The notes: generated from the letters alone by a model not told the origin. Counted from the first letter of the stretch, positions 34,976-44,098 are shown. The stretch: DNA of 64,000 nt from Pullulanibacillus sp. KACC 23026 (GCF_029094525.1 NZ_CP119107.1:2294001-2358000); one strand, 5' to 3'. Program-made: numbers and translations.

Positions 34976-36361
34976 ATGGTGAATTACAATGAACGTCTAC
35001 TCGAGAACAAAGAGGCCTATGTAGCCGATCTGATTGAATTGTTGAGCCTTCCAAGTATCTCTACCGATGCCAGTCATGCGAATGATGTTAGAAAGACGGC
35101 TGATTGGGTAGAAAAAAGACTAAGGCGAGCAGGAATAGAAGAGGTTCGTCTAATGGAAACAGGCGGTCATCCAGTCGTTTATGGTGAACGGATCGAATCA
35201 CCAGAAGTCCCGACTGTTTTATTTTATGGTCATTTTGATGTGCAGCCGGCTGAACCTATTGAGCTGTGGGAGCATGATCCATTTGTTCCTTATATTGATA
35301 ACGGTTTACTTTACGCACGCGGTGCATCTGACATGAAGGCCAACCTCTTGTTGCCGGTAATCGCTTGTGAGGCTCTCCTTCAAAGCGAAGGTCAACTGCC
35401 GGTCAATGTTAAGTTTTTATTTGAAGGCGAAGAGGAAATCGGGAGTCCATCCCTTGGCTCCTTTATTGAGAAGAATCAACAACTGCTTGCGTGTGATCTT
35501 GTCATTAGTGCAGATGGCGGTATCGGTTCAGCGAATCAGCCCGTAGTAAACATTGGGAATCGAGGACTGGCGGGATTACAGTTGAGAGTTAAGAGTGCGG
35601 ACGTTGATCTTCATTCAGGTATGGGCGGTTATGCTCCCAACGCCTTGCACGGGCTTGTCACCATCTTAGATCGTTTAAGAGATGAAGAGGGACGAATACT
35701 TGTAGATGGCTTTTATGAAGATGTAACGGAGATTTCTGAGCTGGAAAAAGGAATTCTAGCGGAAGGTTCAAAGAGTCTGGATGAACAAATGAAACAAACA
35801 GGCATGAAGTCTTCATTTGGTGAACCTGAATTCTCTCCCATGGAAAGGATGCTTGTCAGACCGACATTGGAGATTAATGGGTTGTGGGGCGGCTTTCAGG
35901 GACAAGGAATTAAAACCGTTATTCCTCACGAGGCATTTGCTAAGATTACTTGCCGTCTAGTCGGAAAACAGAACCCTGCTAAAATCCGTGACCTTTTGAA
36001 AACGTATATTCAGAAGATTGCTCCTTCATATCTAGATATCGAGTTTGAGGACTTACCTGGAGAAGCCTTTTCTTATCGCTTAGCACCAGACCACCCAAGT
36101 GTTAAGGCGCTGCAAAAGATGTTAGCTCTAACCACTGATACCCCTGTCAGCTTTGGGTTCTCAGGGGGGACTGTCCCTGTTATGGGCTTATTAAAGCATA
36201 ATCTTGGTGTAGATACCATAACTGTAGGGGCATCTGAGGCTGGACAGAATGCTCATGCTCCTAATGAATGGGTAAGTTTGGAAAATTACTACCGGCTTCA
36301 AGGCATTTATTGTGAATTTCTTAATGAGTTATCGACCTTACATCTTCGATCAACTTTGTGA
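34976..36361 (+). CDS. M20-family metallo-dipeptidase
   Basis: 461-residue dinuclear zinc peptidase of the M20/ArgE/DapE/CNDP-dipeptidase group. Metal ligands and catalytic residues are visible: His in FYGHFDVQP, Asp in ARGASDMKA, the Glu pair in FEGEEEIGSPS, Asp in VISADGG, and the C-terminal His in NAHAPNEWV. The dimerisation lid domain lies at about 190-320 (DLHSGMGGYAPNALHGL). It probably cleaves dipeptides in the cytoplasm. GGGAGG precedes the ATG. A hairpin follows the stop, so it stands alone. Confidence 0.93.
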   Translation: MVNYNERLLENKEAYVADLIELLSLPSISTDASHANDVRKTADWVEKRLRRAGIEEVRLMETGGHPVVYGERIESPEVPTVLFYGHFDVQPAEPIELWEHDPFVPYIDNGLLYARGASDMKANLLLPVIACEALLQSEGQLPVNVKFLFEGEEEIGSPSLGSFIEKNQQLLACDLVISADGGIGSANQPVVNIGNRGLAGLQLRVKSADVDLHSGMGGYAPNALHGLVTILDRLRDEEGRILVDGFYEDVTEISELEKGILAEGSKSLDEQMKQTGMKSSFGEPEFSPMERMLVRPTLEINGLWGGFQGQGIKTVIPHEAFAKITCRLVGKQNPAKIRDLLKTYIQKIAPSYLDIEFEDLPGEAFSYRLAPDHPSVKALQKMLALTTDTPVSFGFSGGTVPVMGLLKHNLGVDTITVGASEAGQNAHAPNEWVSLENYYRLQGIYCEFLNELSTLHLRSTL

Positions 36362-36385
36362 CCATTTAATTTAAAAGACAGCAAC

Positions 36386-36415
36386 GAACCCTCATTCTTT
36401 AGGTGGTGAGGGTTC
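36386..36415. terminator. Bidirectional terminator between convergent genes
   Basis: GAACCCTCA and TGAGGGTTC form a 9-bp perfect stem between the M20 peptidase and the L,D-transpeptidase gene. Confidence 0.7.
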
Positions 36416-37218
36416 TATGTATTAGCCCTATTTGTTAATGCCTTTAACTGACTAATTGTTCCTTGAATAATCAGGGGATGGCGACTCGGATTTAGCCATT
36501 TTAACAAGGTGAGCATATCGCTTTCAGAAACGGCTGTACACCCTAATGTATAGGACTTTTCTGGTAATAAGACATGAAGGAAGATGGCGCTTCCTTTCCC
36601 CTTGATGATGGGGTTCGTATTATAATTGATCACCACTGCATATTTATAGGCTGGTATTCTAAGGGGTTCAAAGGTTTTCCAACGTTTTTTGGGGTCGCCC
36701 TCATAGGTGACCCATTTGTTGTAGTCGGGAGAATAGGGGTTTTCAACCCAATAGTCTTGATTCGTCGTTTGTCTATAAGGTATGGTGACATCATCCGGTT
36801 TCTTCCCTATACCAAATGCTGGGCCAAGAGTGAAGATGCCAGATGGAGATTGTTTGCTTCCTTCTTGTAAATGAGGGGTTATGCCGTTTTTACCGATCGC
36901 GGCAGGCATCGTGTAAACTTTTTTCCATGTTCCGTTTTGATAGATAAAAGCGGTCAGTCTGGCCCTAGAGCTTGTTGCAGAACGGGCGGTTACAACCATA
37001 ACTTGAGAACTGTGATAGGTGGTTAAGGCTTTGTTTAATAACGGTTTGATAGAAGTACTGTTGGTCGATTGGGGATTCGGAGATAGGGCGGTTATAGAGA
37101 GTGCCATTGGTTTAGCACTTTTCACTTGATCCTCATTGGCGGGTTCAGTTCGACCACAAGTGCAGAGGTTAACAGCGGCCAATAGTAATAAGCTGATTTT
37201 TATCATGATGAGCTTCAT
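36415..37218 (-). CDS. Secreted L,D-transpeptidase (YkuD-domain) family protein
   Basis: 267 residues with an N-terminal hydrophobic signal segment that ends in a Cys-rich stretch (NLCTCG), possibly a lipoprotein although the lipobox is poor. The C-terminal YkuD-type domain (about 75-250) shows PAAIGKNGITPHLQEGSK with SPSGIFTLGPAFG and the catalytic AIFLHV ... LGCTAVSESDM motif with its His and Cys. It probably makes 3-3 cross-links or otherwise modifies peptidoglycan. ATG 37218 is chosen because GAGGTG is six bases ahead; a GTG nine bases upstream overlaps that site. Confidence 0.88.
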   Translation of the reverse strand: MKLIMIKISLLLLAAVNLCTCGRTEPANEDQVKSAKPMALSITALSPNPQSTNSTSIKPLLNKALTTYHSSQVMVVTARSATSSRARLTAFIYQNGTWKKVYTMPAAIGKNGITPHLQEGSKQSPSGIFTLGPAFGIGKKPDDVTIPYRQTTNQDYWVENPYSPDYNKWVTYEGDPKKRWKTFEPLRIPAYKYAVVINYNTNPIIKGKGSAIFLHVLLPEKSYTLGCTAVSESDMLTLLKWLNPSRHPLIIQGTISQLKALTNRANT

Positions 37219-37307
37219 CCTCTTCACCTCAATGGTTAGTTTAATAGAAGGTGGAAGAGATTATACAAACAAAAAGCAGGCCTAAAGACTTGAGCTTTAA
37301 AGAAAAG

Positions 37308-37335
37308 AAAAACCGGGCGTGATCACCCGGTTTTT
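37308..37335 (-). terminator. Terminator of nrdAB
   Basis: AAAAACCGGG and CCCGGTTTTT pair around a short loop, five bases past the nrdB stop on the minus strand. Confidence 0.9.
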
Positions 37336-37339
37336 CTTT

Positions 37340-38383
37340 TTACAGCTCATCAAACCCGTTATCAATTTGATTGGCCTTCGTATATTGTCGCGATTTTTGT
37401 TCGAAAAAGTCGCTTTTCCCAAGATCGACCTCTGCATAAGCTTTTATCCAGCGCATGGGGTTATGGGTGATCTCTGGATAAAGCTTCTGAGCGCCTAATT
37501 GTTGACATCTAGTATTGGCAGTGAACTTGATATAATCCGAAACGTCCTGAATGGATAATCCGCTAATGTGTGAACCGATTATCGTATTCGCCCATTCGAT
37601 TTCAAGTTCTACTGCTTTTTTAAATGTAGTCTCTATAAATTGATAAAGCTCTACTGTATCATAGGCTGGATTTTCTTTTAAAACCTCTTTAAAGATACTG
37701 ACAAACAGGCCGACATGAATCTGTTCGTCGCGGTTGATGTAATTGATCATAGTGCTCGTTGAGACCATTTTCTGATTTCGAGCTAAATGATAGAAGAAGG
37801 CAAACCCGCTATAAAAGAACAGCCCTTCTAGTATCACATCATAGACAATGGATTTGAGAAAATGCTCGATGGTAGGTTGTTCAACAAAAGCTTGATAGCC
37901 GCTGACAACGAAATCATTACGCTGTCGCAAAGTGGGTTCGGTTTTCCAAAAATCAAAAACACGATCCTGTTCAGCCTTATCCACTAAACTGCTTAACACA
38001 TAACTGTAACTCTGATTATGGACGACTTCTTGAAAGGCCAAAACCACCATAAGGGCACTTAAGCTTGAATCGGTGAGGTAGTCGGCGGCTTTTCCGGCAT
38101 AGTCGGTTTGAATGCTATCCAAGAGAGCAAGTAAGCCAATGATTTTAAGAAATGATTCCTGTTCTTCAGCAGTTAGTTGGGGAAATTGCTTTCTATCGCT
38201 CTGCATATTAATTTCAAAGGGTGTCCAAAAATTGGCCAGCATGGATTTGTAGCGATTATAAGCCCAAGGAAACCGTGTATCGTCCCAGTTTAAGACATTC
38301 GAGCTTTTCCCGTTTACAATTCCAGTCGATTGATTCGGAGCTTCCGGGTCCATTAGGCGTCGTTTCTTAAGTAAAGTAGTCAT
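37340..38383 (-). CDS. nrdB: Class I ribonucleotide reductase, beta (radical-bearing) subunit
   Basis: 347-residue di-metal subunit that generates the tyrosyl radical for deoxynucleotide synthesis. Metal ligands are visible: Asp in LLDSIQ, Glu/His in FQEVVHNQSYSYV, Glu in VILEGLFFYSGF and Glu/His in NRDEQIHVG; the Tyr four residues after the first His is the expected radical site. The C-terminal tail (NGFDEL) would dock on the alpha subunit. It follows nrdA by 19 bases and shares the cobalamin-riboswitch transcript. No nrdI is adjacent, unlike usual Bacillus class Ib operons. Confidence 0.94.
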   Translation of the reverse strand: MTTLLKKRRLMDPEAPNQSTGIVNGKSSNVLNWDDTRFPWAYNRYKSMLANFWTPFEINMQSDRKQFPQLTAEEQESFLKIIGLLALLDSIQTDYAGKAADYLTDSSLSALMVVLAFQEVVHNQSYSYVLSSLVDKAEQDRVFDFWKTEPTLRQRNDFVVSGYQAFVEQPTIEHFLKSIVYDVILEGLFFYSGFAFFYHLARNQKMVSTSTMINYINRDEQIHVGLFVSIFKEVLKENPAYDTVELYQFIETTFKKAVELEIEWANTIIGSHISGLSIQDVSDYIKFTANTRCQQLGAQKLYPEITHNPMRWIKAYAEVDLGKSDFFEQKSRQYTKANQIDNGFDEL

Positions 38384-38402
38384 AATAGCCTCCTTTTTAA
38401 AA

Positions 38403-40685
38403 TCAGCTTTCGCACCATTCGCAATTTTCGATTTCTGAAGAACTCGAGCGTGTATAGTAGGTTGTTTTCAAATGGTTTTTCCACGCCAATAAATGCAGGT
38501 CAAGCAGGTCTTTCGCTTTTATCGTGTTTTGCACGTAAAGGTTAAACGATAGGGCTTGATCTATATGTTGTTGACGGGCAGCCGTTTGTTTAATGCTCCA
38601 TTTTTGGTCAATCAGGTGACCGATCGAGTTCATATAATAGTAATAAGTACGATGATCCAAATCGGGTGCTGTAACTGGTATTTTATAGTTTTTCTTTTCT
38701 TCAGAATAGAAGAGGTTAAATATTGGATCAATGCCAGAAGAGCTGCCGCCAATAATGGCCGTCGTTGAATTCGGAGCAACTGCCATTAAATAGCCGTTTC
38801 GGATTCCATTGATACGAACTTCTGCTTTTAATGCCTCCCAATCAAATCGACTGTTGTCGTTACAGTAACCGCGTTTGGTGAAATAGGCTCCTGTCTGCCA
38901 GTCTGAATGCTGAAAAGCGGGGTAAGGGGCTTTTTCCTTAGCCAATTCCATACTTGATTTAATTGTGTAATAAGCGATTTCTTCATAGAGCTCGTTGGCA
39001 TAATCAACGGATTCGTCGCTTTCCCATAAGATTCCTTTGATTGCAAGTAAGTGTGCCCAGCCAAAGGTCCCTAGCCCAATGGCACGGTATTTTTGATTGG
39101 TCAGTTGTGCTTGCAGAACAGGTAATCGGTTGATATCTATAACATTATCAAGCATTCGAACTTGTATAGAAATGAGGCGCTCCAACACATTTGCCTTAAC
39201 GGCGCGGGCGAGACTGATGGAGCTTAGATTACATACAACGAAATCACCAGGCTCTTTCACCACCACAATTTTTCCTTCTTCAGTGACCAACTCCTCCGAA
39301 ATTGTCGTCGGACTCATGTTTTGAGTGATTTCTGTGCAGAGATTGCTGCAGTAGATCATGCCGGAGTGCTGGTTGGCATTCATGCGATTGACTTCATCCC
39401 TGTAAAACATATAAGGAGTGCCGGTTTCAAGCTGACTGATCATGATTTTTTTCATGATTTCAATGGCTGGCAGTTGTTTTTTCGTTAATTCAGGGTGATT
39501 GACGCATTCCCAATATCTTGTTCTAAAAGACCCCTGACCCCGTTCTTCGTCATAAAAATCCTGTAATTTAAATCCCATCACTTTTTCAACCTGATGCGGG
39601 TCAAACAGATACCAATCTCCGCGTTTCTCCACCTGTTCCATGAAAAGGTCAGGCAAGCAAACACCTGTGAAGAGATCATGGGTCCTTTGCCGCTCATCGC
39701 CATTGTTTAATTTAGCATCTAAGAAGGCTAAAATATCCATGTGCCAGACATCGGTATAGACTGCAATGGCTCCCTGTCTCTGGCCAAGCTGATCGACATT
39801 GACCGCTATATCATTCAATTGTTTCATCCATGGGAGGATGCCAGAAGCCATCCCTTTATAGTTTTGAATGTCTGAGCCTGCCGATCGAATATTCCCGAGG
39901 TAGACTCCGAGACCTCCGCCATTTTTGGATAAACGGGCGACGTCCATATCGTTCATCATGATTCCATCTAAGCTGTCTTCAACGGAATCAATAAAGCATG
40001 AGCTTAACTGTCCTGTGCTTTTTCCTGCGTTTGCAAAAGTGGGGGTGGCCACTGTCATATACAAATTGGAAAGTGCCCAATACGCTTCTTTTATTAGAGA
40101 AAGCCGCTTGGACTTAGGTTCTTTCATCATCAATGTCATGGAGATGATCATAAATCGCTCTTGCGGCAGCTCGAAAACAGCTCCATCAAAATCCCGGCTT
40201 AAATAACGATCGGCTAATGTGCGTAAGCCGATATAATTAAACAATTTATCTTTATCGGGATTGATGAAAGTTTCCAATTCGTTCACTTCATCACGAGAAT
40301 AGCATTCAATCAACTCTTTTTTATAAATGCCTAAGGATGATAATTGACTGATTAAGTGATAAAAAGAGCCATATTTAAGGGCAGGATCATAGCCTCTGTT
40401 AATGGCGGCCGATCGGTACAGATGGTCAAGATAGATTCTTGAGGCAAAGAAGGTCCAATCAGGCTGGTCAATGTCAATCCGTTCTAAGGACCTTAATATT
40501 AATTGATTAGTGACGGTGCCATGTTCAAATGAATGTTTTTCAGAAAGATCGCGTAACACGACATTTGTAAATTCCTGAAGATTAAGCTTAGGAAATTCTT
40601 CTCCAATTCTTTCAATCAACTCTCTTATTTGCACCTCATTCCATTCTTTGTTAAGAGAGTTCGGTAGATTTAGGGTCCTGTTCAT
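38403..40685 (-). CDS. nrdA: Class I ribonucleotide reductase, alpha (catalytic) subunit
   Basis: 760 residues. Catalytic cysteines are visible in TGQLSSCFIDS, YCSNLCTEI (with the Asn, thiyl Cys and Glu of the NxCxE motif) and FVVCNLSSISL, plus a C-terminal CEWC pair for reduction by thioredoxin or glutaredoxin. The radical-transfer tyrosine pair is in the HRTYYYYM region. The N-terminal 90 residues look like a shortened or divergent ATP-cone. ATG at 40685 has AAAGGAGG ahead; the frame from 40781 lies in the riboswitch. Expression is governed by the upstream cobalamin riboswitch and terminator. Confidence 0.94.
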   Translation of the reverse strand: MNRTLNLPNSLNKEWNEVQIRELIERIGEEFPKLNLQEFTNVVLRDLSEKHSFEHGTVTNQLILRSLERIDIDQPDWTFFASRIYLDHLYRSAAINRGYDPALKYGSFYHLISQLSSLGIYKKELIECYSRDEVNELETFINPDKDKLFNYIGLRTLADRYLSRDFDGAVFELPQERFMIISMTLMMKEPKSKRLSLIKEAYWALSNLYMTVATPTFANAGKSTGQLSSCFIDSVEDSLDGIMMNDMDVARLSKNGGGLGVYLGNIRSAGSDIQNYKGMASGILPWMKQLNDIAVNVDQLGQRQGAIAVYTDVWHMDILAFLDAKLNNGDERQRTHDLFTGVCLPDLFMEQVEKRGDWYLFDPHQVEKVMGFKLQDFYDEERGQGSFRTRYWECVNHPELTKKQLPAIEIMKKIMISQLETGTPYMFYRDEVNRMNANQHSGMIYCSNLCTEITQNMSPTTISEELVTEEGKIVVVKEPGDFVVCNLSSISLARAVKANVLERLISIQVRMLDNVIDINRLPVLQAQLTNQKYRAIGLGTFGWAHLLAIKGILWESDESVDYANELYEEIAYYTIKSSMELAKEKAPYPAFQHSDWQTGAYFTKRGYCNDNSRFDWEALKAEVRINGIRNGYLMAVAPNSTTAIIGGSSSGIDPIFNLFYSEEKKNYKIPVTAPDLDHRTYYYYMNSIGHLIDQKWSIKQTAARQQHIDQALSFNLYVQNTIKAKDLLDLHLLAWKNHLKTTYYTRSSSSEIENCEWCES

Positions 40686-40706
40686 TTTGCTTCCTCCTTT
40701 TCTAAA

Positions 40707-40791
40707 TAAAAAACCACTCAGAGGATAACCTGAGTGGATAATATAAAAGGGAAGAAGCGTGCAATCGTTCAAACCTCTCATATTATCCTCT
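40707..40791 (-). promoter_or_regulatory. Terminator/antiterminator platform of the cobalamin riboswitch
   Basis: On the minus strand CCACTCAG and CTGAGTGG form an 8-bp hairpin followed by TTTTTTAT, 20 bases before the nrdA ribosome site. Its loop contains TTATCCTCT (complement of 40720-40728), perfectly complementary to AGAGGATAA (complement of 40783-40791) further upstream, so an alternative antiterminator exists. Confidence 0.8.
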
Positions 40792-40814
40792 CAATCCTCG
40801 AAGAAGATAGTAAC

Positions 40815-40990
40815 GGGTAATAAGGCAGGTCTCCTGACTTGTGATCTTCCTACTAAAAGCCCTTCCCATATAAAACAGTGGATTTGCTTCTTTCGTCACA
40901 CTTACAGTTGCGAGGACAGTTCTGGATTTGCACCAGATTCCCTTTTCATCTATACAATAGACACCTTAAAACCAATATGTAGATGTTTTG
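40815..40990 (-). promoter_or_regulatory. Cobalamin riboswitch upstream of nrdAB
   Basis: Read on the minus strand: GGGAATCTGGTGCAAATCCAG, CTGTCCTCGCAACTGTAA, GGGAAGG and the B12 box AGTCAGGAGACCTGCC (complement of 40824-40839) occur in the canonical order. Gene control by B12 of class I ribonucleotide reductase is known from Streptomyces nrdABS. Confidence 0.93.
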
Positions 40991-41276
40991 GATTGAATAC
41001 ACAGCATATATTGTGCCGTTTGATCAATCTATCACTTAATGTATACCATTTGCAATAAAATGGCAAGCGAAACATGGGGACGGTTCTGCCGTTTCATTTT
41101 TTTACTAGAACCAATCGCCTTCCATTATAGAAATGGCAAACATTAGACTAGTTATATGTAGCACATGATTATGACTTTTTTGTGAGCGTTTCATAGTGTT
41201 CCTTTTTTTGTAACAGGGGAAATCATAGTCATAATAGCCTATTCATAGTAAGCTTACCTATACAAATTAAACACCT

Positions 41277-42599
41277 ATGAAAGTTGATGATACGATGAAC
41301 CTAAGACTGCAGAGATTTAGTCGATTTTCACTGATTGTGTTCGTTGGGCTTCTTTTGACCGCCTGTCAGATGTCCGACAGTTCTGCCTCTAAATCAGATC
41401 AACCCGCTCCTAAAACGATCCATAGTGGGAAGGTTGAGGTTGATATGGAGAATATGAACTTTACACCAAATGTGATCTATGTGACAAAAGGAACAACGAT
41501 TACTTGGAAGAATAAAGACGCAACACCACACAATGTGACAAGCAACCAAGGACTCTTTCAATCCAAAACGATGTCCCAAGGAGATACGTTTTCTTATACA
41601 TTCAAGAAGAATGGAACCTATACTTATAACTGCACCTTTCATCCGGGTATGAATGGGGAAGTTATTGTCACGGATAAAAAAGCTGATCAAACGTCCGCCG
41701 CCTCAACGGGAACGAAGAAAAGTGAAACAATTGCCCCATTAGGCACAGGGACGAGCGGTGAAGTCAAACAGGCTGATGACACTCGCTTACTCCCTTATAA
41801 AATGGAAAACGGGTATAAGGTCTTTCATTTAGATGCTAAGCCTGTTTATTGGGAAGTTAAGCCTGGGGATAAGGTGGAGGCTTGGGCATACAACGGAACG
41901 GTTCCTGGTCCGGAAATAAAAGTCAATCAAGGGGATAAAGTCAAAATTATCGTTAAGAATGATTTGCCTGAGGGAACCACGGTGCATTGGCATGGATTAG
42001 ATGTTCCATTCAAACAAGATGGGACCGGTGGAATCAGCCAGCCAGATATTAAACCTGGCGAGTCGTGGACTTATAAGTTTACTGTGAATGCAAGCCCCGG
42101 TACTTACATGTACCACAGTCATCCCATGACGGATATGTTAAAACAAGAGCAAATGGGCTTGTTTGGTTCCTTTATTGTTGAACCAAAGGGGACAGGCTGG
42201 GAACAAGTCCATCCAGGCTATCAAGATGAATATACGGTCGTCGTCAATGATTCGCCTCAGTTTGGTTATACGATTAATGGGTTATCCTACCCGGCAACAC
42301 CCGTCATGCCTGTAAAACTAGGTGATAAGGTCCTTGTTCATATCATTAATATTGGTTCGATGGTACATCCGATGCACTTACATGGAATGCATTTCCAAGA
42401 AATTAGTCAGGATGGTGTTCCTTTACCGGCGCCAATTACGATGGACACTCTATCAACATCGCCTGGGACAACCTATGACATCGCCTTTACGGCTGATCAG
42501 GTTGGGAAATGGCTCTTCCATTGCCATATTACCGATCACGTCGTCGATCAAAATGGAAATATGTCAGGCATGATTACGATGTTTGATGTGACAAAATAA
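41277..42599 (+). CDS. Lipoprotein cupredoxin-multicopper oxidase fusion
   Basis: 440 residues. A lipoprotein signal (VGLLLTAC) is followed by a plastocyanin-like cupredoxin domain (about 50-130) with Cu ligands in ATPHNVTS and YNCTFHPGMNG, a Ser/Thr linker, then a two-domain multicopper oxidase (about 175-440) with HWHGLD, YHSHPM, HPMHLHGMHF and HCHITDH...M, giving type 1 and type 2/3 copper ligands. It sits outside the membrane and probably oxidises metal ions or phenolics, or reduces nitrite, with the extra cupredoxin as electron carrier; the reaction is inference. Start uncertain: ATG 41277 or 41295, neither with a clear ribosome site. Confidence 0.88.
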   Translation: MKVDDTMNLRLQRFSRFSLIVFVGLLLTACQMSDSSASKSDQPAPKTIHSGKVEVDMENMNFTPNVIYVTKGTTITWKNKDATPHNVTSNQGLFQSKTMSQGDTFSYTFKKNGTYTYNCTFHPGMNGEVIVTDKKADQTSAASTGTKKSETIAPLGTGTSGEVKQADDTRLLPYKMENGYKVFHLDAKPVYWEVKPGDKVEAWAYNGTVPGPEIKVNQGDKVKIIVKNDLPEGTTVHWHGLDVPFKQDGTGGISQPDIKPGESWTYKFTVNASPGTYMYHSHPMTDMLKQEQMGLFGSFIVEPKGTGWEQVHPGYQDEYTVVVNDSPQFGYTINGLSYPATPVMPVKLGDKVLVHIINIGSMVHPMHLHGMHFQEISQDGVPLPAPITMDTLSTSPGTTYDIAFTADQVGKWLFHCHITDHVVDQNGNMSGMITMFDVTK

Positions 42600-42604
42600 G
42601 AATA

Positions 42605-42898
42605 GAGGCTGGGACAGAAATAGTTGACGAATAGAAAAAACCGAACTTATTCACAGATTTTAACGTGATGGGTTCGGTTTTTCATTTATAAGTTAAGTCA
42701 TTTATGAAGCGTAGTTAAAATAAATTGCTTTCCGCGGGCGGCCTCCTCAGCAAGGAAAACGCTTGCTTGCGGGGGCTTCGGACACGTGCTGTTACCGCAG
42801 GAGTCTCCGTATATTGACTACGCTTCCGTTTGTTTCGGTACTTATAAACATTTAGTGTTCGGAATTTAAGTCTGTTCGTTTAGTTTTGTCCAATCCTC
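42605..42898. repeat. Dispersed GAGGCTGGGACA element, copy 2, with nested repeat
   Basis: Begins GAGGCTGGGACAG and ends TTTTGTCCAATCCTC, the imperfect inverse of its start. The left third repeats copy 1 (28910-29029) in reverse orientation, including the AAAAACCGAAC/GTTCGGTTTTT hairpin, which may terminate the oxidase gene. A different, GC-rich repeat interrupts its right part. Confidence 0.8.
42706..42827 (-). repeat. Dispersed GC-rich Bacillaceae-type intergenic repeat, copy 2 (nested)
   Basis: Opposite orientation to the copy at 13949: TTTCCGCGGGCGG, CCTCCTC and CCGCAGGAGTCTCC are the matching pieces. It is bounded by the inverted repeat GAAGCGTAGT / ACTACGCTTC and lies inside the larger GAGGCTGGGACA element. 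Confidence 0.8.
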
Positions 42899-42900
42899 TT

Positions 42901-43075
42901 TCTAAATTATAAGAAAGTATAAAATTTTGCTAAAAGCGATTATGGATGATCGTATAAGAAAAATTTCGACTTTCACCATTAAGCCTCGGCGACTTCCTCT
43001 TATTGTGACTTTCTTAAAAGTCACAACAGTAGTCCTTTAGGGAAAGACGAGTTTTTCTAATAAATTCATAAAACT
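42901..43075 (+). repeat. Third dispersed repeat family (GTATAAGAAAAA type), copy 1
   Basis: ATAAGAAAGTATAAA, then GCGATTATGGATGATCGTATAAGAAAAA. The same framework occurs at 48009-48065. The remainder of the gap to the epimerase gene at 43221 has no gene; GACTTTCTTAAAAGTC is a small hairpin within it. Confidence 0.6.
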
Positions 43076-43220
43076 TGAACATTTTAACGGACTACTTTAT
43101 CCTTAGTTTAAAAGTTTAACAAAGTGGTTTTCATTAGCTCCCTTGCTATTATGATTTTTTAAGGGAGACTGCTCTGTATAGCTTTTATCAATAAGTTTAC
43201 TTAGGTGTGGAGGGGTTCTG

Positions 43221-44069
43221 ATGACAAAAGTTGTGGTAACAGGTGGTAGCGGGTTACTTGGTCGAGATGTGATTAAAGAATTTTTGGAGCATGGCTATGA
43301 AGTGGTCAATGCTGACTTAAACCATCCAAAAGAGAAGCTTTGTCCAACGGTCATCACGAATCTCACTAATTTAGGTGAAGTATACGGGGTATTAGCGGGA
43401 GCGGATGCCGTTGTCCATCTTGCTGCTATTCCAGTGGCATACTCTCATCCAAACGAGGTCACGTTTCAGAACAATGTCATGTCAACCTATAACATTTTAG
43501 AAGCGGCAGCCGGATTAGGGATTAAGAAAGCGGTGATCTCTTCTAGTGAGTCTTCTTATGGAATTTGTTTTTCCAAACAGAATCTGGGGCCGCAATATGT
43601 GCCAATGGATGAGGCGCATCCACAGCTTCCTGAGGACAGTTATGGACTTTCAAAAATAGTCAACGAAAAGACGGCTGATATGATTCACCAGAGAACGGGC
43701 ATGCAGGTGGTGGCTTTTCGATTAGGTAATGTCATCTCGCCTGAAAAGTATTCAAATTTTCCTGGCTTTATCCATGATCCTGAACAAAGAAAAACGATTT
43801 TATGGAGCTATATCGATACAAGAGATGCGGCATCTGCCTATCGCTTAGCGGTTGAAGCAGAGGGTCTGGGTTCCGTTGCTCTTAACATTGCCGCTGATGA
43901 AACGAGCATGGCTATCGAGAGTAAGCAGCTCATGGAAACATGTTTTCCAAACGTAAAGGATTTTCGTAAGGACTTAACCGGATTTGTGTCCTTATTAAAC
44001 AATGAAAAAGCTAAGAAGCTGTTGAATTGGCAACCTGTTCATCAGTGGAGAAATTATGTGGACTGTTAA
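43221..44069 (+). CDS. NAD-dependent epimerase/dehydratase family protein
   Basis: 282-residue extended short-chain dehydrogenase. N-terminal VVVTGGSGLLGRDVI is the GxxGxxG NAD(P)-binding loop; VVHLAAIPV, SSSESSYGI and the catalytic YGLSKIVNEK (YxxxK) follow, then FRLGNVISP and DTRDAASAYRLAVEAE, typical of sugar-nucleotide epimerases. Substrate unknown. GTGGAGG precedes the ATG. The aldo/keto reductase gene starts 29 bases after the stop, so the two are probably co-transcribed. Confidence 0.9.
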   Translation: MTKVVVTGGSGLLGRDVIKEFLEHGYEVVNADLNHPKEKLCPTVITNLTNLGEVYGVLAGADAVVHLAAIPVAYSHPNEVTFQNNVMSTYNILEAAAGLGIKKAVISSSESSYGICFSKQNLGPQYVPMDEAHPQLPEDSYGLSKIVNEKTADMIHQRTGMQVVAFRLGNVISPEKYSNFPGFIHDPEQRKTILWSYIDTRDAASAYRLAVEAEGLGSVALNIAADETSMAIESKQLMETCFPNVKDFRKDLTGFVSLLNNEKAKKLLNWQPVHQWRNYVDC

Positions 44070-44098
44070 TGGGAAAGCTATTATTTAGGAGGGATTTT

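Noticed and set aside
40759-41058. 99-codon + strand frame beside nrdA
   Set aside because: It lies entirely over the antisense of the cobalamin riboswitch.
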